From Spinacia oleracea (lineage: Eukaryota; Streptophyta; Magnoliopsida; Caryophyllales; Amaranthaceae), in the NCBI RefSeq assembly GCF_020520425.1, contig NC_079488.1, forward strand, positions 31,983,247-32,047,246: a DNA stretch of 64,000 nucleotides, written 5' to 3'. This document shows, in pieces, positions 1-12,016 of this stretch. The notes under the pieces are model-generated. The model did no database searches. It saw nothing but the letters and a program-made list of their open reading frames with translations, and was not told the origin of the DNA. A program made the translations under genes and the position numbers. Positions within the stretch are counted from its first letter, which is position 1. Each line of letters starts with the position of its first letter.

Positions 1-640
1 GAAGGTTTGTAGCCTATGAACCTTTTACGCTCATCACGAATCTGAGGGATATCTGTCGTGGAAGCACGGAGGACAGGGACCTGAACGTCCATGAGTTGAT
101 TGAATCAATGTCTGGTCTAAAGGTTAGTTCTCCCAACAGGTGTTATAGGATGGAAGTCCAAGAAACACATGTTCAGCTCCTTCGCACTAAACAGAGGGTA
201 GGCGTCCCACTAAGGTTCCATGTGGATCTTATGCGTTCATACTTTGATCGCCTAAGTCTACTAGGAACACCAATAAGCGAAAGGATGGCAGTCTCTATCT
301 TGCTCAATTCACTACACAGTGGGTTTGGTCGCTTCAAGAAACTATACCTAGTGAACCAAGAGAAGAAACAGTTGCAGAATTTGTTCACCTTGTCAGAAAG
401 GCTGAAATAATACTGGACTGTGAAGCCAAAGATTTACTCAAGGCTAGAAGGAGACCGTTCAAGAAAAGTGGAAAGTCCAAGGGCGATGCTAAATCAAAGC
501 AGGACAAGTCCACATCAAGCTGTCTTTATTGTGATGGAATAGGCCATTACAAAAGAGAATGTCCAAAGCTAAAGGAAGATCAGAAGAACGGAACAGTCGT
601 TCCATCTTCAGGTATTTTCGTTATAGACTGTATACTTGCT
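1..640 (+). pseudogene. copia gag fragment with zinc knuckle (5' truncated)
   Basis: Gag would form the retrotransposon particle. The frame from 96 gives a typical copia gag helical stretch, with the motif ILLNSLHSGF near 299-328. The frame shifts near 360 and continues as AEFVHLVRKAE, a basic region, and a CCHC zinc knuckle CLYCDGIGHYKREC (CX2CX4HX4C) at about 520-562. The gag of element 3 has a different knuckle (CFYCKKKGHWKRDC) and a different basic linker, although the two elements become almost identical from about 578 onward. The first 95 bases continue gag from outside the window. Confidence 0.8.
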
Positions 641-3600
641 AATTCAACTTATTGGGTATTAGATACAGGTTGTGGCTCACACTTATGTTCCAATCCACAG
701 GGACTAAGAAGAAGTAGAAAGTTAAGCAAGGGTGAAGTCGACCTACGAGTGGGAAATGGAGCACGGATTGCTGCATTAGCTGTAGGAACTTATTATTTGT
801 CGTTGCCCTCCGGGCTAGTTTTGGAACTGGAAGAATGTTTCCATGTTCCAAGTCTTACTAAAAACATCATTTCAGTTTCTTGCTTAGATGCTAAGGGATT
901 TTTCTTTTTAATAAAAGACAATAGTTGTTCGTTTTATTTTGAAGAGATGTTTTATGGATCTGCTAGATTAGTCAATGGACTTTATTTATTAGATCACGAC
1001 AAACAAGTATATAACATAAATACCAAAAAGGCCAAAAAGGATGATTCAGATCTCACCTATCTGTGGCATTGTCGATTAGGCCATATAAACTTGAAACGCT
1101 TAGAAAGACTTCAAAAGGAAGGAATTCTAGAACCATTTGACTTAGAGGATTATGGTAAATGCGAATCATGTTTACTTGGCAAAATGACAAAGCAACCTTT
1201 CTCTAAAGTTGGAGAAAGAGAAAATGAACTATTGGGTTTAATCCATACAGATGTATGTGGACCAATGAGTACAAATGCTAGAGGTGGTTTCAGCTACTTT
1301 ATCACTTTCACTGATGACTTCAGTAGATATGGTTATGTCTACCTAATGAAGCATAAGTCTGAATCCTTTGACAAATTCAAGGAATTTCAGAGTGAAGTAG
1401 AGAATCAATTAGGCAAGAAGATTAAGGCACTGCGGTCTGATAGAGGCGGTGAATATCTGAGCTATGAATTTGATGACCATCTGAAAGAATGTGGAATTCT
1501 ATCAGAATTGACTCCTCCTGGAACACCACAATGGAACGGTGTGTCGGAACGGAGGAACAGAACCTTGCTAGACATGGTCAGGTCAATGATGGGTCAGGCC
1601 AAACTTCCATTAGAATTTTGGGGACATGCACTAAATACAGCTGCACTCACTATAAATAGAACTCCGTCTAAAGCTGTCGAAAAGACTCCATATGAATTAT
1701 GGTTTGGAAAGCCTTCAAATGTGTCTTTTCTGAAGATTTGGGGATGTGAAGTATACGTCAAACGATTAATTTCAGACAAACTTCATCCAAAATCTGACAA
1801 ATGTATCCTTGTGGGCTATCCAAAGGAGACAAAGGGGTATTACTTCTACAATGCATCTGAGAACAAGGTGTTTGTTGCTCGAGATGGTGTCTTTTTGGAG
1901 AGAGATCACATTTCCAAAATGACAAGTGGGACATTTCCAAAATGACAAGTGGGAGAAAAAGTAGACCTCAAAGAAATTCGAGTCGAACAACAAACTCTAG
2001 AGAATGCTCAAGATGACATTCAGGATGAAACTCAGAGATCTTTAGAAGAATCTGGTGGGAATCATGGTCAATCTAGAAATGTTACCCCGCGTAGATCGCA
2101 AAGATATAGATCTCAACCGGAAAGGTACTTAGGTATTTTGACGAACAAGAGCTATGACGTTCTATTACTTGAAAGTGATGAACCTGCGACTTACAAACAA
2201 GCTATGACGAGCCCTAGCTCCAAGCAATGGCAAGAAGCCATGCAATCTGAATTAGACTCCATGTCTGAAAACCAAGTATGGGATTTGGTCGATTTGCCAG
2301 ATGGCTACCAAGCCATTGGAAGCAAATGGGTTTTCAAACTGAAAAAGGACAAGGATGGGAAACTTGAAGTTTTCAAAGCTAGATTGGTTGCAAAAGGTTA
2401 CAGGCAAGTCCACGGTGTGGATTACGATGAAACCTTTTCACCAGTTGCAATGCTAAAGTCTATTCGGATAATGTTAGCAATCGCTGCATATTACGATTAC
2501 AAAATATGGCAGATGGATGTCAAAACTGCTTTCTTAAACGGCGTTTTAACAGAAACTGTGTTTATGACACAGCCTGAAGGTTTTGAGGATCCAAAGAATG
2601 CTAAAAAGGTATGCAAGCTAAAGAAGTCAATCTACGGATTGAAGCAGGCATCCAGGAGCTGGAATATACGTTTTGATGAAGCAGTCAGTGACTTTGGTTT
2701 CATCAAGAACGCAGACGAATCTTGTGTATACAAGAAGGTCAGTGGGAGCAAGATTGATTTCCTAGTATTATATGTCGACGAAATATTACTTATCGGAAAT
2801 GACATTCCTATGTTGAACTCTGTCAAGATTTGGCTTGGGAAATGTTTTTCGATGAAAGATCTAGGAGAAGCACAGTACATATTGGGCATCAAGATTTACA
2901 GAGATAGATCTAAAAGGATGATTGGACTTAGTCAAAGCACTTATATCAATAAGGTGCTTGATAGGTTCAAGATGGCGGACTCCAAGCGAGGCTACCTACC
3001 CATGTCTCATGGAATAACTCTAAGCAAGACTCAGTGCCCAAAAACACTTGATGAGCGTAGACGAATGAATGGGATTCCATATGAATCATTGATTGGTGTA
3101 TGCTATGATATGTACACGCCCGGATGTTGCGTACGCACTCAGTGCTACGAGCAGATACCAGTCAGACCCAGGAGAGGCGCATTGGACTGCTGCCAAGAAT
3201 ATTCTAAAGTACCTGAAAAGGCACAAAGATGACTTCCTGGTCTATGGTGGAGATGATGAATTAATTGTTAAAGGCTATACGGACGCAAGTTTCCAAACCG
3301 ACAAAGATGATTTCAGATCACAGTCTGGGTTTGTCTTCTGCCTCAACGGGGGTGCAGTAAGCTGGAAAAGTGCTAAGCAAAGCACCATTGCGGATTCTAC
3401 AACTGAAGCGGAGTACATTGCTGCACATGAAGCAGCAAAGGAAGCTATATGGCTAAGGAAGTTCATAAGTGAACTTGGTGTAGTCCCCTCCATTAAAGGA
3501 TCAATAGCCCTGTATTGTGATAATAACGGAGCTATTGCACAGGCAAAGGAGCCTAGACACCACCAGAGAGTCAAGCATGTACTTCGTAGATTTCACCTTC

Positions 3601-3752
3601 TACGAGAGTTCGTTGAAAGAAAAGAAGTCGAGATAAACAAGATTGGAACTGATGACAACATATCAGATCCATTAACTAAACCTCTGCCGCAGGCGAAGCA
3701 CAACTCGCACATTGCAGCTAATGGAATCAAGCATATTGGAGAATGGCTTTGA
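641..3752 (+). pseudogene. copia pol (protease-integrase-RT-RNase H), frameshifted
   Basis: Protease shows the LDTGCGSH motif near 658. Next come the integrase zinc region (WHCRLGH ... CESCLLGK), the integrase core (HTDVCGP, SDRGGEY, WNGVSERRNR), RT (ARLVAKGYRQVHGVDY) and RNase H (GYTDASF, STTEAEY), ending at 3752. Against element 3 the breaks are clear. A 23-bp tandem duplication (1908-1930 and 1931-1953) introduces a stop and shifts the frame. An 8-bp deletion near 3097 shifts it again. The RT catalytic box reads YVDE instead of YVDD at about 2772. Each change alone should abolish a full polyprotein or RT activity. Confidence 0.95.
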
Positions 3753-4617
3753 TATCCCTGTTTAATGTTTTAAAGTTTTAGAGTTTAAATCTTTGTAAAA
3801 CATTATTGGTTAATCATTCACAATAAATGAAGAGAATTCATTTTTCCATTTAATTTGTGGTTTATTAAATGATGAGTCCCTTCAATTTGGCGATATATTC
3901 AAGATAGACTGTCAGGACCAGTCCTGTGACTAAGAAATGTCTATCAAGTGAACTTGAATGTCAAAGGTTGAAAATGGTCCCTAGTCGGAGTTTTCTATAA
4001 AATTGGACGCATAGAAAACGTTAGACGACTAGAATGCAAGATGACTAGTAGTTCTGTTTCTTGAACTATGTGGACATGGCAATGTCATAATCATTTGCAT
4101 AGATACTTACTTTGGGAAGACTAGTATCGGACAAGACCTATGAAACTTTACTGTAAGAGATGAAAATCTGTCATAAGTAAATTTCATTAAAATTATTAGA
4201 CACTAAATCCTCAATACCTGAGTGATTTGAGATTACTTGTTTAAGAACTGGTTGCTTTGACGTTGACCAACCGTCGCACCGTAAAAGGAGGCTATAAAGG
4301 CAACGCTCAGGTAATCACCTATCAAACGAAGTCTAATCTCAAGATCGCAAGATTGGGATTGTCCTCCCATAAATCGGGATGAGATTCTTAAAAGTTGTAC
4401 AAGGCCACTCGGAGAGCTAGAAACTGTGAAATGCATGGCCGTGCTCGGATGAATCATAGGCTATGATTATCTGTTTATTTGATCAGTTGAACTCTGAAAC
4501 CGAGAAACACCTCTGGACATAATAAGGATGACAACTCTTACCTTATGTTCAAGAGCAAGCATCGAGCGACAAAGGAATTAGGAAATGCACACTTGTCCCT
4601 AAGGACAAGTGGGAGAC
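3753..4617 (+). other. copia 1 3' untranslated region and polypurine tract
   Basis: No coding sequence. This stretch is shared in reverse complement by elements 2 (29681-30430) and 3 (47281-48144). It ends in GGACAAGTGGGAGAC (4603-4617) directly before the LTR, the expected place of the polypurine tract that primes plus-strand synthesis. Confidence 0.8.
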
Positions 4618-5993
4618 TGAAGGAAATAATGCCCTTGGTCCAAGTATGCATTCTATGTTAAGTCTAATAAATGCGGTTCAGTATTAATTAACAAGTTAAT
4701 AATTCAGTGAGATCAAGTGAGCTGAATGCCTAGCTAGAGGCCGCTTCAGTTCAAGTGGAATTAATGATATTAATCAACAGCTTACTCTTGACTGAACCCG
4801 TAGGGTCACACAAATAGTACGTAAACGGATCAAGTATTTAATGACATTAAATACTCCATCTATGGATATTCGGAATCGACGGATCTTGGTTTCAGTGGGA
4901 GCTGAGATCGTCACAGGCAAGAAAAGAATGCTCCGGAAACGATGATATTACCGGAAACGGAAATATGGATCGTATCGGAAATGTAAATATTATCCAAGTC
5001 GTAGATGTTGCCGGAAACGGAAACATGGTACGTATCGGAAAATATTATCGGAAATGGAAATATTGCCGGAATCGGAAATATTGCCGGAAACGGAAATATT
5101 GTCAGAATCGGAAATATTATCGGAATCGGAAAATAATTCCGGAAACGGAAATATTAAATATTTGTTCGAAACGGAAATTAATTCCGGAATCGGAAATATT
5201 AAATATTGTTCGTATCGGAAATAAATTTCAGAATCGGGAATTTAATCGGAAGCGCGTCGTACGAATTAGCATCGGACGAGACTTGCTAGACGAAGGCCCA
5301 GCACGAAGCCAGGCCACGCTCAGCAAGCCCAAGCGCCCAAAAACACGCTGCCAAGCCACGCCCGGTCCAGCGCAAGGCCAGGCCCAGCAATGGCCTTGGC
5401 GGGCACGCGGGGCTGCGACGAGTGGGCTGGCGCTGTGCGTGGGCCGCAAGGCCTGCGTGCGGTGCTAGCGTATCACTCGAAGTGTGTTACTCGAATCCTA
5501 AGGCTACCGGGATTTGTCATATGATTAAATCTAATCCTAAAAGATTTAGTTTGTTTAATTAGAGTCCTAGTAGGATTATAATTAAATAAATTAGTATCCT
5601 AATAGGATTCCAAATCCTTTTCCATAACTCTATAAATAGGTGCCTAGGGTCACATATTTAAACAGAGTATTCAAGTATTCAAAGTGGTTTTTGAGAGCAA
5701 AAATTCAGTCATACAATTGCCTAATAAGTGCCGAAAATTCTAAGTACCTTAAGGGCGATCCTAGTTGGTCAAGCTTAAGGCGGATCCGGACGTGCTATGG
5801 ACTATCTACGGAGGGACGACACTTGGAGTCCTAAAGACTTGTTCTTGTTCGGTTCGGGCTCAGCTAGGGAAGGCACGCAACAAAGAGTATGCATCTAAAC
5901 TATGCTAAATGATTATGTGTAAATAATATGCTTTCCTGGCTTTATGGTTTTTCCGCATGATTTATGAATTGTCATATGTATCATAACCTAACA
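4618..5993 (+). repeat. 3' LTR of copia element 1
   Basis: It begins TGAAGGAAATAATGCCC right after the purine tract and ends CATAACCTAACA, giving the standard TG...CA ends. Length is 1376 bp against 1426 and 1387 bp in elements 2 and 3. A TATA box CTATAAATAGG lies at about 5629-5639, so U3 is roughly the first 1.0 kb. About 400-700 bp upstream of it is a run of CCG-rich subrepeats. A GC-rich block lies at about 5290-5465. Confidence 0.95.
4940..5245 (+). repeat. Degenerate CCG-rich tandem subrepeats in LTR U3
   Basis: About 15 imperfect copies of an 18-20 bp unit built on CGGAAACGGAAATATT or CGGAATCGGAAATATT. The same array lies in every LTR of the family, inverted at about 29045-29360, 38075-38390, 46650-46965 and 55690-56005. 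It sits upstream of the TATA box, where plant LTRs often carry enhancer repeats. A regulatory role is an inference. Confidence 0.85.
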
Positions 5994-6242
5994 GAATATC
6001 TCTCTAGTGGGTGTGGGTTTAAGAGGTTGAATATGAGAGACACCTTTTATTTTCTTAAGCTAACCTAACCCTTGTATGACTGCATAATAGCTGAACCTGT
6101 TTGTTTAATGTTGTATGTCCCAAAGTTTTAAGTCTTCTATTATGCTTTACTCCTTTTGAAATGAATTATGACCCCAACAAACTTAAAATTATCCAGAGGG
6201 AAGAAACCTTAGTTTTGAAAGTTAGTACATTTTCAGACACAT

Positions 6243-6905
6243 AATTCACCGATGCTGTTCCAATGCTTAGGTTCTTAAATAAGGCTTGCATTGTTGGAAA
6301 TGTTGAGGAAGAACTCACACCTGATGGAGTAGCCTTAGATCCATGGAACCTTTGTACCGTAAATCAGGTTGAAGAGATAAAAGCCCTGATAAAGGTAATC
6401 CCAATATGGTGAACAGGGATTATGATGTCAGTAACTACCACTCAGTTCACATTCCCTGTTCTACAAGCTGGGTCTATGGATCGTCATATCACCTCAAATT
6501 TTCAAGTTCCTGCTGGTTCCTTCAGGACATTCACAGTCATGAGTCATCTCAATAATGTTATGGATTGTCATTTATGATCGCATTGTGATTCCTTTAAACA
6601 CGAGAATAACAGGAAAACCAAGACAATTGAGTGTAAGGAAACAAATGGGAGTTGGTCTCATACTCTCATTCATGTCAATGGTTGTGTGCGCGATAATTGG
6701 GGTGTTCGGCGTGAGAGAGCTATTAAGGAAGGATTCTCAGATGATCCAAAAGGGGTGACTGACATGTCAGCTTACTGGTTGCTGTTTCACCATTGGATTT
6801 CTGGAATGGCTGAGGCTTTTTTTATAGTTGGCCAAAATGAGTTCTTTTACTCTGAATTCCCAAAGAGCCTGCAAGGAGTTCGCAAGAAGGCAAGAAACTC
6901 ATTGC
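6243..6905 (+). pseudogene. NRT1/PTR (NPF, NPF1-like) transporter fragment
   Basis: NPF proteins are proton-coupled nitrate, peptide or hormone transporters with 12 membrane helices. The visible pieces come from the second half: [31 protein letters not shown] (6264-6410), then QAGSMDRHITSNFQVPAGSF, YDRIVIPL (about 6560-6600), GLILSFMSMVV and FSDDPKGVTDMSAYWL ... GQNEFFYSEFPKS (to about 6875). A TGA follows VIPIW at about 6410. Frames change near 6545 and again near 6690, and the last helices are missing. The wording is closest to the NPF1 clade as I remember it. It is dead, same-sense with the fragments downstream, and lacks its first half. Confidence 0.8.
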
Positions 6906-6983
6906 CTTCACAGTCAAATTAGATTTTTTGATTTAATTTCTCTATGAATATTAGTTAACTGACCCTGCATCCTACAAATGCAG

Positions 6984-7604
6984 GAACAAATCCTTACAAA
7001 TGAGATTCAAGAGCTTAATCACAAGGTCTTTTAAAGGAAATACCTATCTTTTAATGTTGTCACAAGTATGATTGCACATTTTACCATATTCAAATCCCAA
7101 TTTCTTTTTACAGGGGAATATCATTCAGCAGGAAAATATGGAACTATGTGAGAAAGTGAACCTAATTCGCCAAGAAAACACCGACTCGTATAAGAAGGTA
7201 TGAGAAGGCCGTTGAGAAAACATGACCCTATGTAGAAATTGACATAATAACACCATCGATCTCAATAATGTTCTCTACAAATTCCTTGTTTCGAATTAGT
7301 CCCTTATTGTTCTCTGAAGTAAGGTCCTACACAGCTACACATATTTTATGCTATCACATTTTCAGTTTCTTTAATCTTGTTCAAATTGCTCATGTATTAG
7401 ATTAGGTTAAGATGGATGATCCCAGCATATCAATTTACCTTTTCTTGGCTTTATAGTATAGGAAGCGTGAATGGGAAGAGCAGAAATTCCTTGATTCTAA
7501 ATGGATTTAGCAGCAGAGAGGATCCGCAAGAGCTCATTCATCTTCGATCAAGCCATTTTGAAAAACACGGAAATCAGGCAATAGGAGTAAAAACAGCATT
7601 GGGG
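6984..7604 (+). pseudogene. MADS-box (AGL17-like) K-domain and C-terminal fragment
   Basis: Two exons with correct splice sites match the K-box of AGL17/ANR1-type MIKC MADS factors. One is 6984-7025 (42 nt, EQILTNEIQELNHK), the usual size of a MIKC K-box exon. The other is 7114-7197 (84 nt, [20 protein letters not shown]...). A third piece at about 7454-7604 reads SVNGKSRNSLILNGF...TALG and then stop, resembling the family C-terminus; its frame does not join cleanly to exon 2. The DNA-binding MADS domain is absent, so it cannot act as a transcription factor. Confidence 0.7.
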
Positions 7605-9457
7605 TAAGATTATTACGTCTGTTATGAAATGTTCATTTGCAAAAACTATTGCTGAAACTGATCCAAGCTTTTCGATGTAACGCAGCAGACTATGATGGTA
7701 TTAAGAAACTAAGCATGTATGAATCAAAAAGTTATAAGATCGCCAGTATCGAACAAATTTTCTGTACAAAAGACGAGAGAAATGCATGGAGGTAGAGTGA
7801 TTATTGGACATAATTCAGTACGTTGCTGCATCAACAAGTAGATGGAAGCCAACAACTCTCGTAAGTGCAATAATTTGGCATCTTTGGCAATTAATATTTT
7901 TTTTACCATGCTTCTGTTTTATGTTATAAGTGTACTTATAAGCGCTGAATATGTGACATGACCTACTAAAATTCCTTAAATTATGCATATGGTCACAAGG
8001 TATTTGAGGTTGGTAGGAGGACCCACATAGAAGTCGTTCTGTAGAGTCCATATATACTCACTCGTAATCACTTTTCGTCACCTTCTTTTTAGTGAACTGT
8101 CCTAATAGGAAAGAGTAGTTTAGTAGTTGCATGATTTAGTCGGTTAGTAGAGGGAAATGAAAAAACAATACTACTATAAATAAGGGAGAGTAGGCAAAGA
8201 GAAAGGTATCCAGATGTTATCTTAGTTTTATTTGATAACTATCCTCTATGTTCTGTTATTCCATATTATCAATCTACCTCTCTTTTCTTTCTATAAATTC
8301 TAATGTAGCTATGCTGATGCATAACATTCTCTTACAATATTGTTCATCTTACACTCTACCGTACCCATGGCTAGTATGCTAAAAGCCCATGTACGTTTAT
8401 TAATGCTAATTGGCAACTGAAGGTTATGATTTAGTGTTAAATTGTCAATGTTGTTAAAGATGTTTTGTAACTGTCAGACTATCAGTATGTTGCAAGTTAG
8501 CTGCTTTTTCTTTCTTTTATCTGGTGGTCAGCTGCTGAATTTATTATAAAAGCTTATTTAGATAATTAAAACAGCTTACATTCCTCATTCCTTGGCTTAC
8601 TTCGTAGAACATTTCTATGTTGTCTGCAATCATTCAGGGTCATGGGCACATATTGATTGATTGTCCACTATATAGTGTAGCATTGGATGCATGGAAATTT
8701 GTCTATGATTAAACAGCGAGGTTCTATTCTCCCATGCATGGTAGTAATTGTAGTGGTTTACCTTCTTCCTTTGACTCGAGTTCTGATGAATTAATCTGTT
8801 TAACCTTGCATCCAGTTGAGAAAGTATGTAATTTATACATGGGGCTAAGTTAATCGTACATCATAAGTGTTTTCGAAACTGTTAGTTACCCCCATGTCTC
8901 TAGGAAAACACCAACTTGGTGAACTTTTTAAATCTTGTTTTGATTTTGATTTTGATTTTCTCCTCTTAAAGTTTGATTTGTTAAAAAAATGTGATTATGA
9001 TTTTGTTAGTTTGATGGGGTAAACTAAATAAAAAACAAATTCAATTTTTTTAAAAAATTCAAATTTGAATGATACTTTTAGGAAGGTTGGTTTGAATTTT
9101 TGATACAATATTTTGTTTGCAACTATTATTGGGTGGAAGCGGCATGCATGTGTTAGGTTTAATTAATTTTGAAATGTAAATTGTCCCTTTCCACGTATTG
9201 GAATTTGGGATCTTGCGCAATTATTTTTTCCAATTGGTCTCCTTTTTTCCAGCCTTTTCTATCTTTATTTATCATTGTTGATTGATTGATTAGATTTTGA
9301 AGTGTTTTCTGGGTAAAAAATTTGAAATTTTCTTTGTTTTTGGGTTTGATTTGATTAATTGCTGGATGCTAATAATTTGTCATGTGAATTCTGCAGATGA
9401 TTAAACTGGATTGATTGTTGATTGTATATATTATTGGTTGAAGCTGTGGTTCCTCAA
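7605..9457 (+). other. No gene seen; probable upstream and 5' UTR region of the epimerase fragment
   Basis: AT-rich sequence without convincing exons. A short (TTGATT)-like run lies near 8938-8960. The last few hundred bases may be the captured 5' untranslated region of the epimerase fragment that starts at 9458. Confidence 0.5.
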
Positions 9458-11259
9458 ATGCTCGGGTTAACCAGAGCGCGAAATCAATCGAGAAACGGTA
9501 GATCTTTGCATGTTGCAGGTTGGTTTTCTTTCATCATCAATTTTATTTTGTTTCTTTTAGTTTTTGTTTTGGTGTATAAGGAGCCACGAAGAACAATGGC
9601 GTAGCCAAGAATTGATCAGGGTACCACCTACCTAGACTTTAACCAACTAAGCTAATCAGGCTCTAGAAATTATTTCTGTTAGTAATTGATTTTTTATTTG
9701 GCAATTGAATTTTTGTTGAAGTTATACATTTAGCTAATTGAAAAAGAAGAAAAGGAAAGAAGGGTAGTATGTAAAAGTAACAGAAAGCTGATTTTCGTTT
9801 CTTCTTTCGCATTTAGTGAGAAATGATGGATCTCGTTTAACCTGTTCTGTAAGCTGAATCAGTTGTGTTTGTTAGAGTGTAATGCTTTTCTGGTGCTTTT
9901 CTCGCATGTCTATAATGTCACAAAGTACATGATGCTAATCTAAAAGGTATGCAGATTAGGCTGATGAAGTATATAATGTAGGTTGTCTGGTCTGATTATA
10001 TGTTATTTGTTTCCTTTGGCTTTGTAGGCATGGATTTCGCTGATCCAAAGCGGAAAGCTAATGTCGTAGGTAAAATAGTCGTAGCTGCTGGGTTAATTGC
10101 ATTTTGCCTTATTATGATCAAGCAGTTTCCAACTTTCAACAGCCCCAGCCAAGTAAGTTTAATATCACAACCTTTCAGTTATATCTATATGTATGGGTTC
10201 AAATGAGTGTTTGCATTGAAAACAGACAGGTAAAGTTGTGAGTCAACATCTAAGCTTGTTGGTGGATTTATTATTTTGTTATGTAGTGGTAGGGTAAGCC
10301 TAAGTTAAGATAGAAATTCTGGATTGAGTCTCCTTTAAGACATCAATTTTTCTTCTTTTAAGTAACTGTGACTTTGTTATGTACTCCATATCAATTAGTA
10401 TTAGTTTTGTCTCATTGGAAGGTCCTTCGTTATAGTCTAATCTTGGATCCTGTGATGTTTAAGTAATCCACTTTATGTTTTCATTTGTTCTTAATTTCTT
10501 TTTTCATTTCTATTCAGTTTTCCCGCCGTGAAATGGGTGTCACTCATGTCCTGGTAACTGGGGGTGCTGGCTTTATTGGATCCCATGCAGCACTAAGACT
10601 TCTAAAAGACTCCTATCGTGTGACAATTGTGGTATCCCCTTAATCATCGTTGTTGTCCACTACTCATTTAGTTCTATAGGTTTACAAAGAGATCGTTTTT
10701 GTTGTGTAGGACAATCTTTCTCGTGGGAACCTGGATGCTGTTAAGATTTTGCAACAAATGTTTCCAGAACCAGGAAGACTTCAGTTTGTATATGCTGATC
10801 TGGGAGATGCTAATGCTGTATCCTTATCGTGGCAGGCCATTGTTTATGTGCTATTATTCTTTCCTTTGGGCCTTCCCTATCAGAATTTGAGATAAATATG
10901 AATTGGATTCAACAGCATTATCTAGATCAATTTGCCAGTGTAATTTTTATACTGCAACTTGCTGATAGTACTATCTCTCGTAGTTATTCTGAAAGAAATG
11001 TGCCTTAGGCACTTTCCATGAGGCTTCAATTTGGCATACAACTGAACCTTTTAAACTGATATCTAGCAAACATATATTTCTATTTTGTCCTGTCTCATTT
11101 CCAGACCGTAATTTAGACAGAATAAGAGACTTTTATTCTTCGTATTTTCCCTTAATATAAATGCCAGGTAAACAAACTTTTCTCAGAAAATGCTTTTGAT
11201 GCTGTGATGCATTTCGCTGCTGTTGCTTATGTTGGAGAGAGCACTCTTGACCCTCTTAG
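9458..11259 (+). pseudogene. UDP-arabinose 4-epimerase (UXE/MUR4-like), first five exons only
   Basis: The family interconverts UDP-xylose and UDP-arabinose in the Golgi for cell-wall synthesis. Five exons with GT-AG borders keep one open frame: 9458-9518 (MLGLTRARNQ...), 10028-10152 (GMDFADPKRK, then the membrane anchor VVAAGLIAFCLIM), 10518-10631 ([20 protein letters not shown], the NAD-binding Rossmann glycine motif), 10710-10817 ([11 protein letters not shown]...YADLGDANA) and 11168-11259 ([20 protein letters not shown]). The next exons, which would bring the catalytic Tyr-X3-Lys, are absent; within 610 bp a glucanase exon starts. The open frame and intact splice sites point to recent capture. 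Roughly the first 35-40 percent of the protein is present. Confidence 0.85.
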
Positions 11260-11867
11260 GTAAGCATTATTTATATAGCCGTGTTTGAATGTTTCTATGA
11301 AGTTTGGTTAGAACACTTAAAAGTTGTAGTCATATTTTATTGGGTTATTTCCTACACATTATAGTTGGGAATATATTTTTAGAAGTGACTACAGTTGATG
11401 GTAGGTGGAATATTTACATGGAAATGTGAAAACTTCTTCCTTACATTACCTTATTTTTCTTTTGATAAATAAAAATTTCTACTTCAAGAGATTCAAAATT
11501 GAATAACGGATATATGTTAAATACTACTTTTTCATCTTATTCATTATGGCTAGGGTTGCTAGACTATTGGTGTGTAAATGTGGATGAGAAATAAATAAAG
11601 AAATAAATGTATTTAGAAATGATAGGACGGTTTACAATGACGATTCCGGTATCTGGGCCTTGGTGCGTTTCTCTTCCGCCCTTTCTTGTGGTTTACTGTT
11701 TATTTATCATCTGCAATTGTGGTTTATGGTCATTTAGATGTTTTTAAAATATAATATGCTTTTAAAACAGATTGCTTTTAAAACACATTTTTTTGTTTGA
11801 TTACAACATGTTAATCTGTAAATAAATGGACTTAAATTGTGAGTAATTGCACAACTTTTTCCTGTAG

Positions 11868-12016
11868 AAAGTACGGTATCTAATAGACCTGCACGCAGCA
11901 CCCGGGTCACAAAATGGGAATGAACACCGTGCAACTAGAGATGGATCTCTTGAATGGGCAAAAACTGATGAAACTGTTCAACAAAGTGTTGATGTTATCG
12001 ACTTCTTAGCTTCACG
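11868..12016 (+). pseudogene. GH5 glucan 1,3-beta-glucosidase-like exon fragment
   Basis: The frame reads IDLHAAPGSQNGNEHRATRD and goes on GSLEWAKTDETVQQSVDVIDFLASR to a donor at 12017. This is the conserved IDLHAAPGSQNG block of plant GH5 exo-beta-1,3-glucanases. The codons just before it (KYGI) are out of frame, so there is a small indel near 11880. Only one exon of the gene is present. It lies between the epimerase and NECAP fragments in the same sense. Confidence 0.7.

Larger units (their letters stand above)
1..5993 (+). mobile_element. Ty1/copia LTR retrotransposon 1, 5' part outside window
   Basis: The window opens inside gag. In copia order there follow a zinc knuckle, protease, integrase, reverse transcriptase and RNase H (to 3752), a 3' untranslated stretch, a purine-rich tract and the 3' LTR (4618-5993). 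The 5' LTR, PBS and left target-site duplication lie outside, so the 5-bp duplication cannot be tested; the right flank is GAATA. It is the same family as the two minus-strand elements at 28255-38709 and 45894-56320, and its pol is nearly identical to the latter. The coding part carries several frame breaks and an altered RT active site, so this copy is dead. Confidence 0.95.

Noticed and set aside
4233-4457. A 74-codon frame conserved in all three copia elements (also 29841-30065 and 47441-47665)
   Set aside because: It is antisense to the element in its 3' UTR, with no recognisable domain. Conservation reflects recent copying.
9458-11259. A functional UDP-arabinose 4-epimerase gene
   Set aside because: Exons after the fifth are missing and the next coding sequence is a glucanase exon. 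The catalytic residues are absent.
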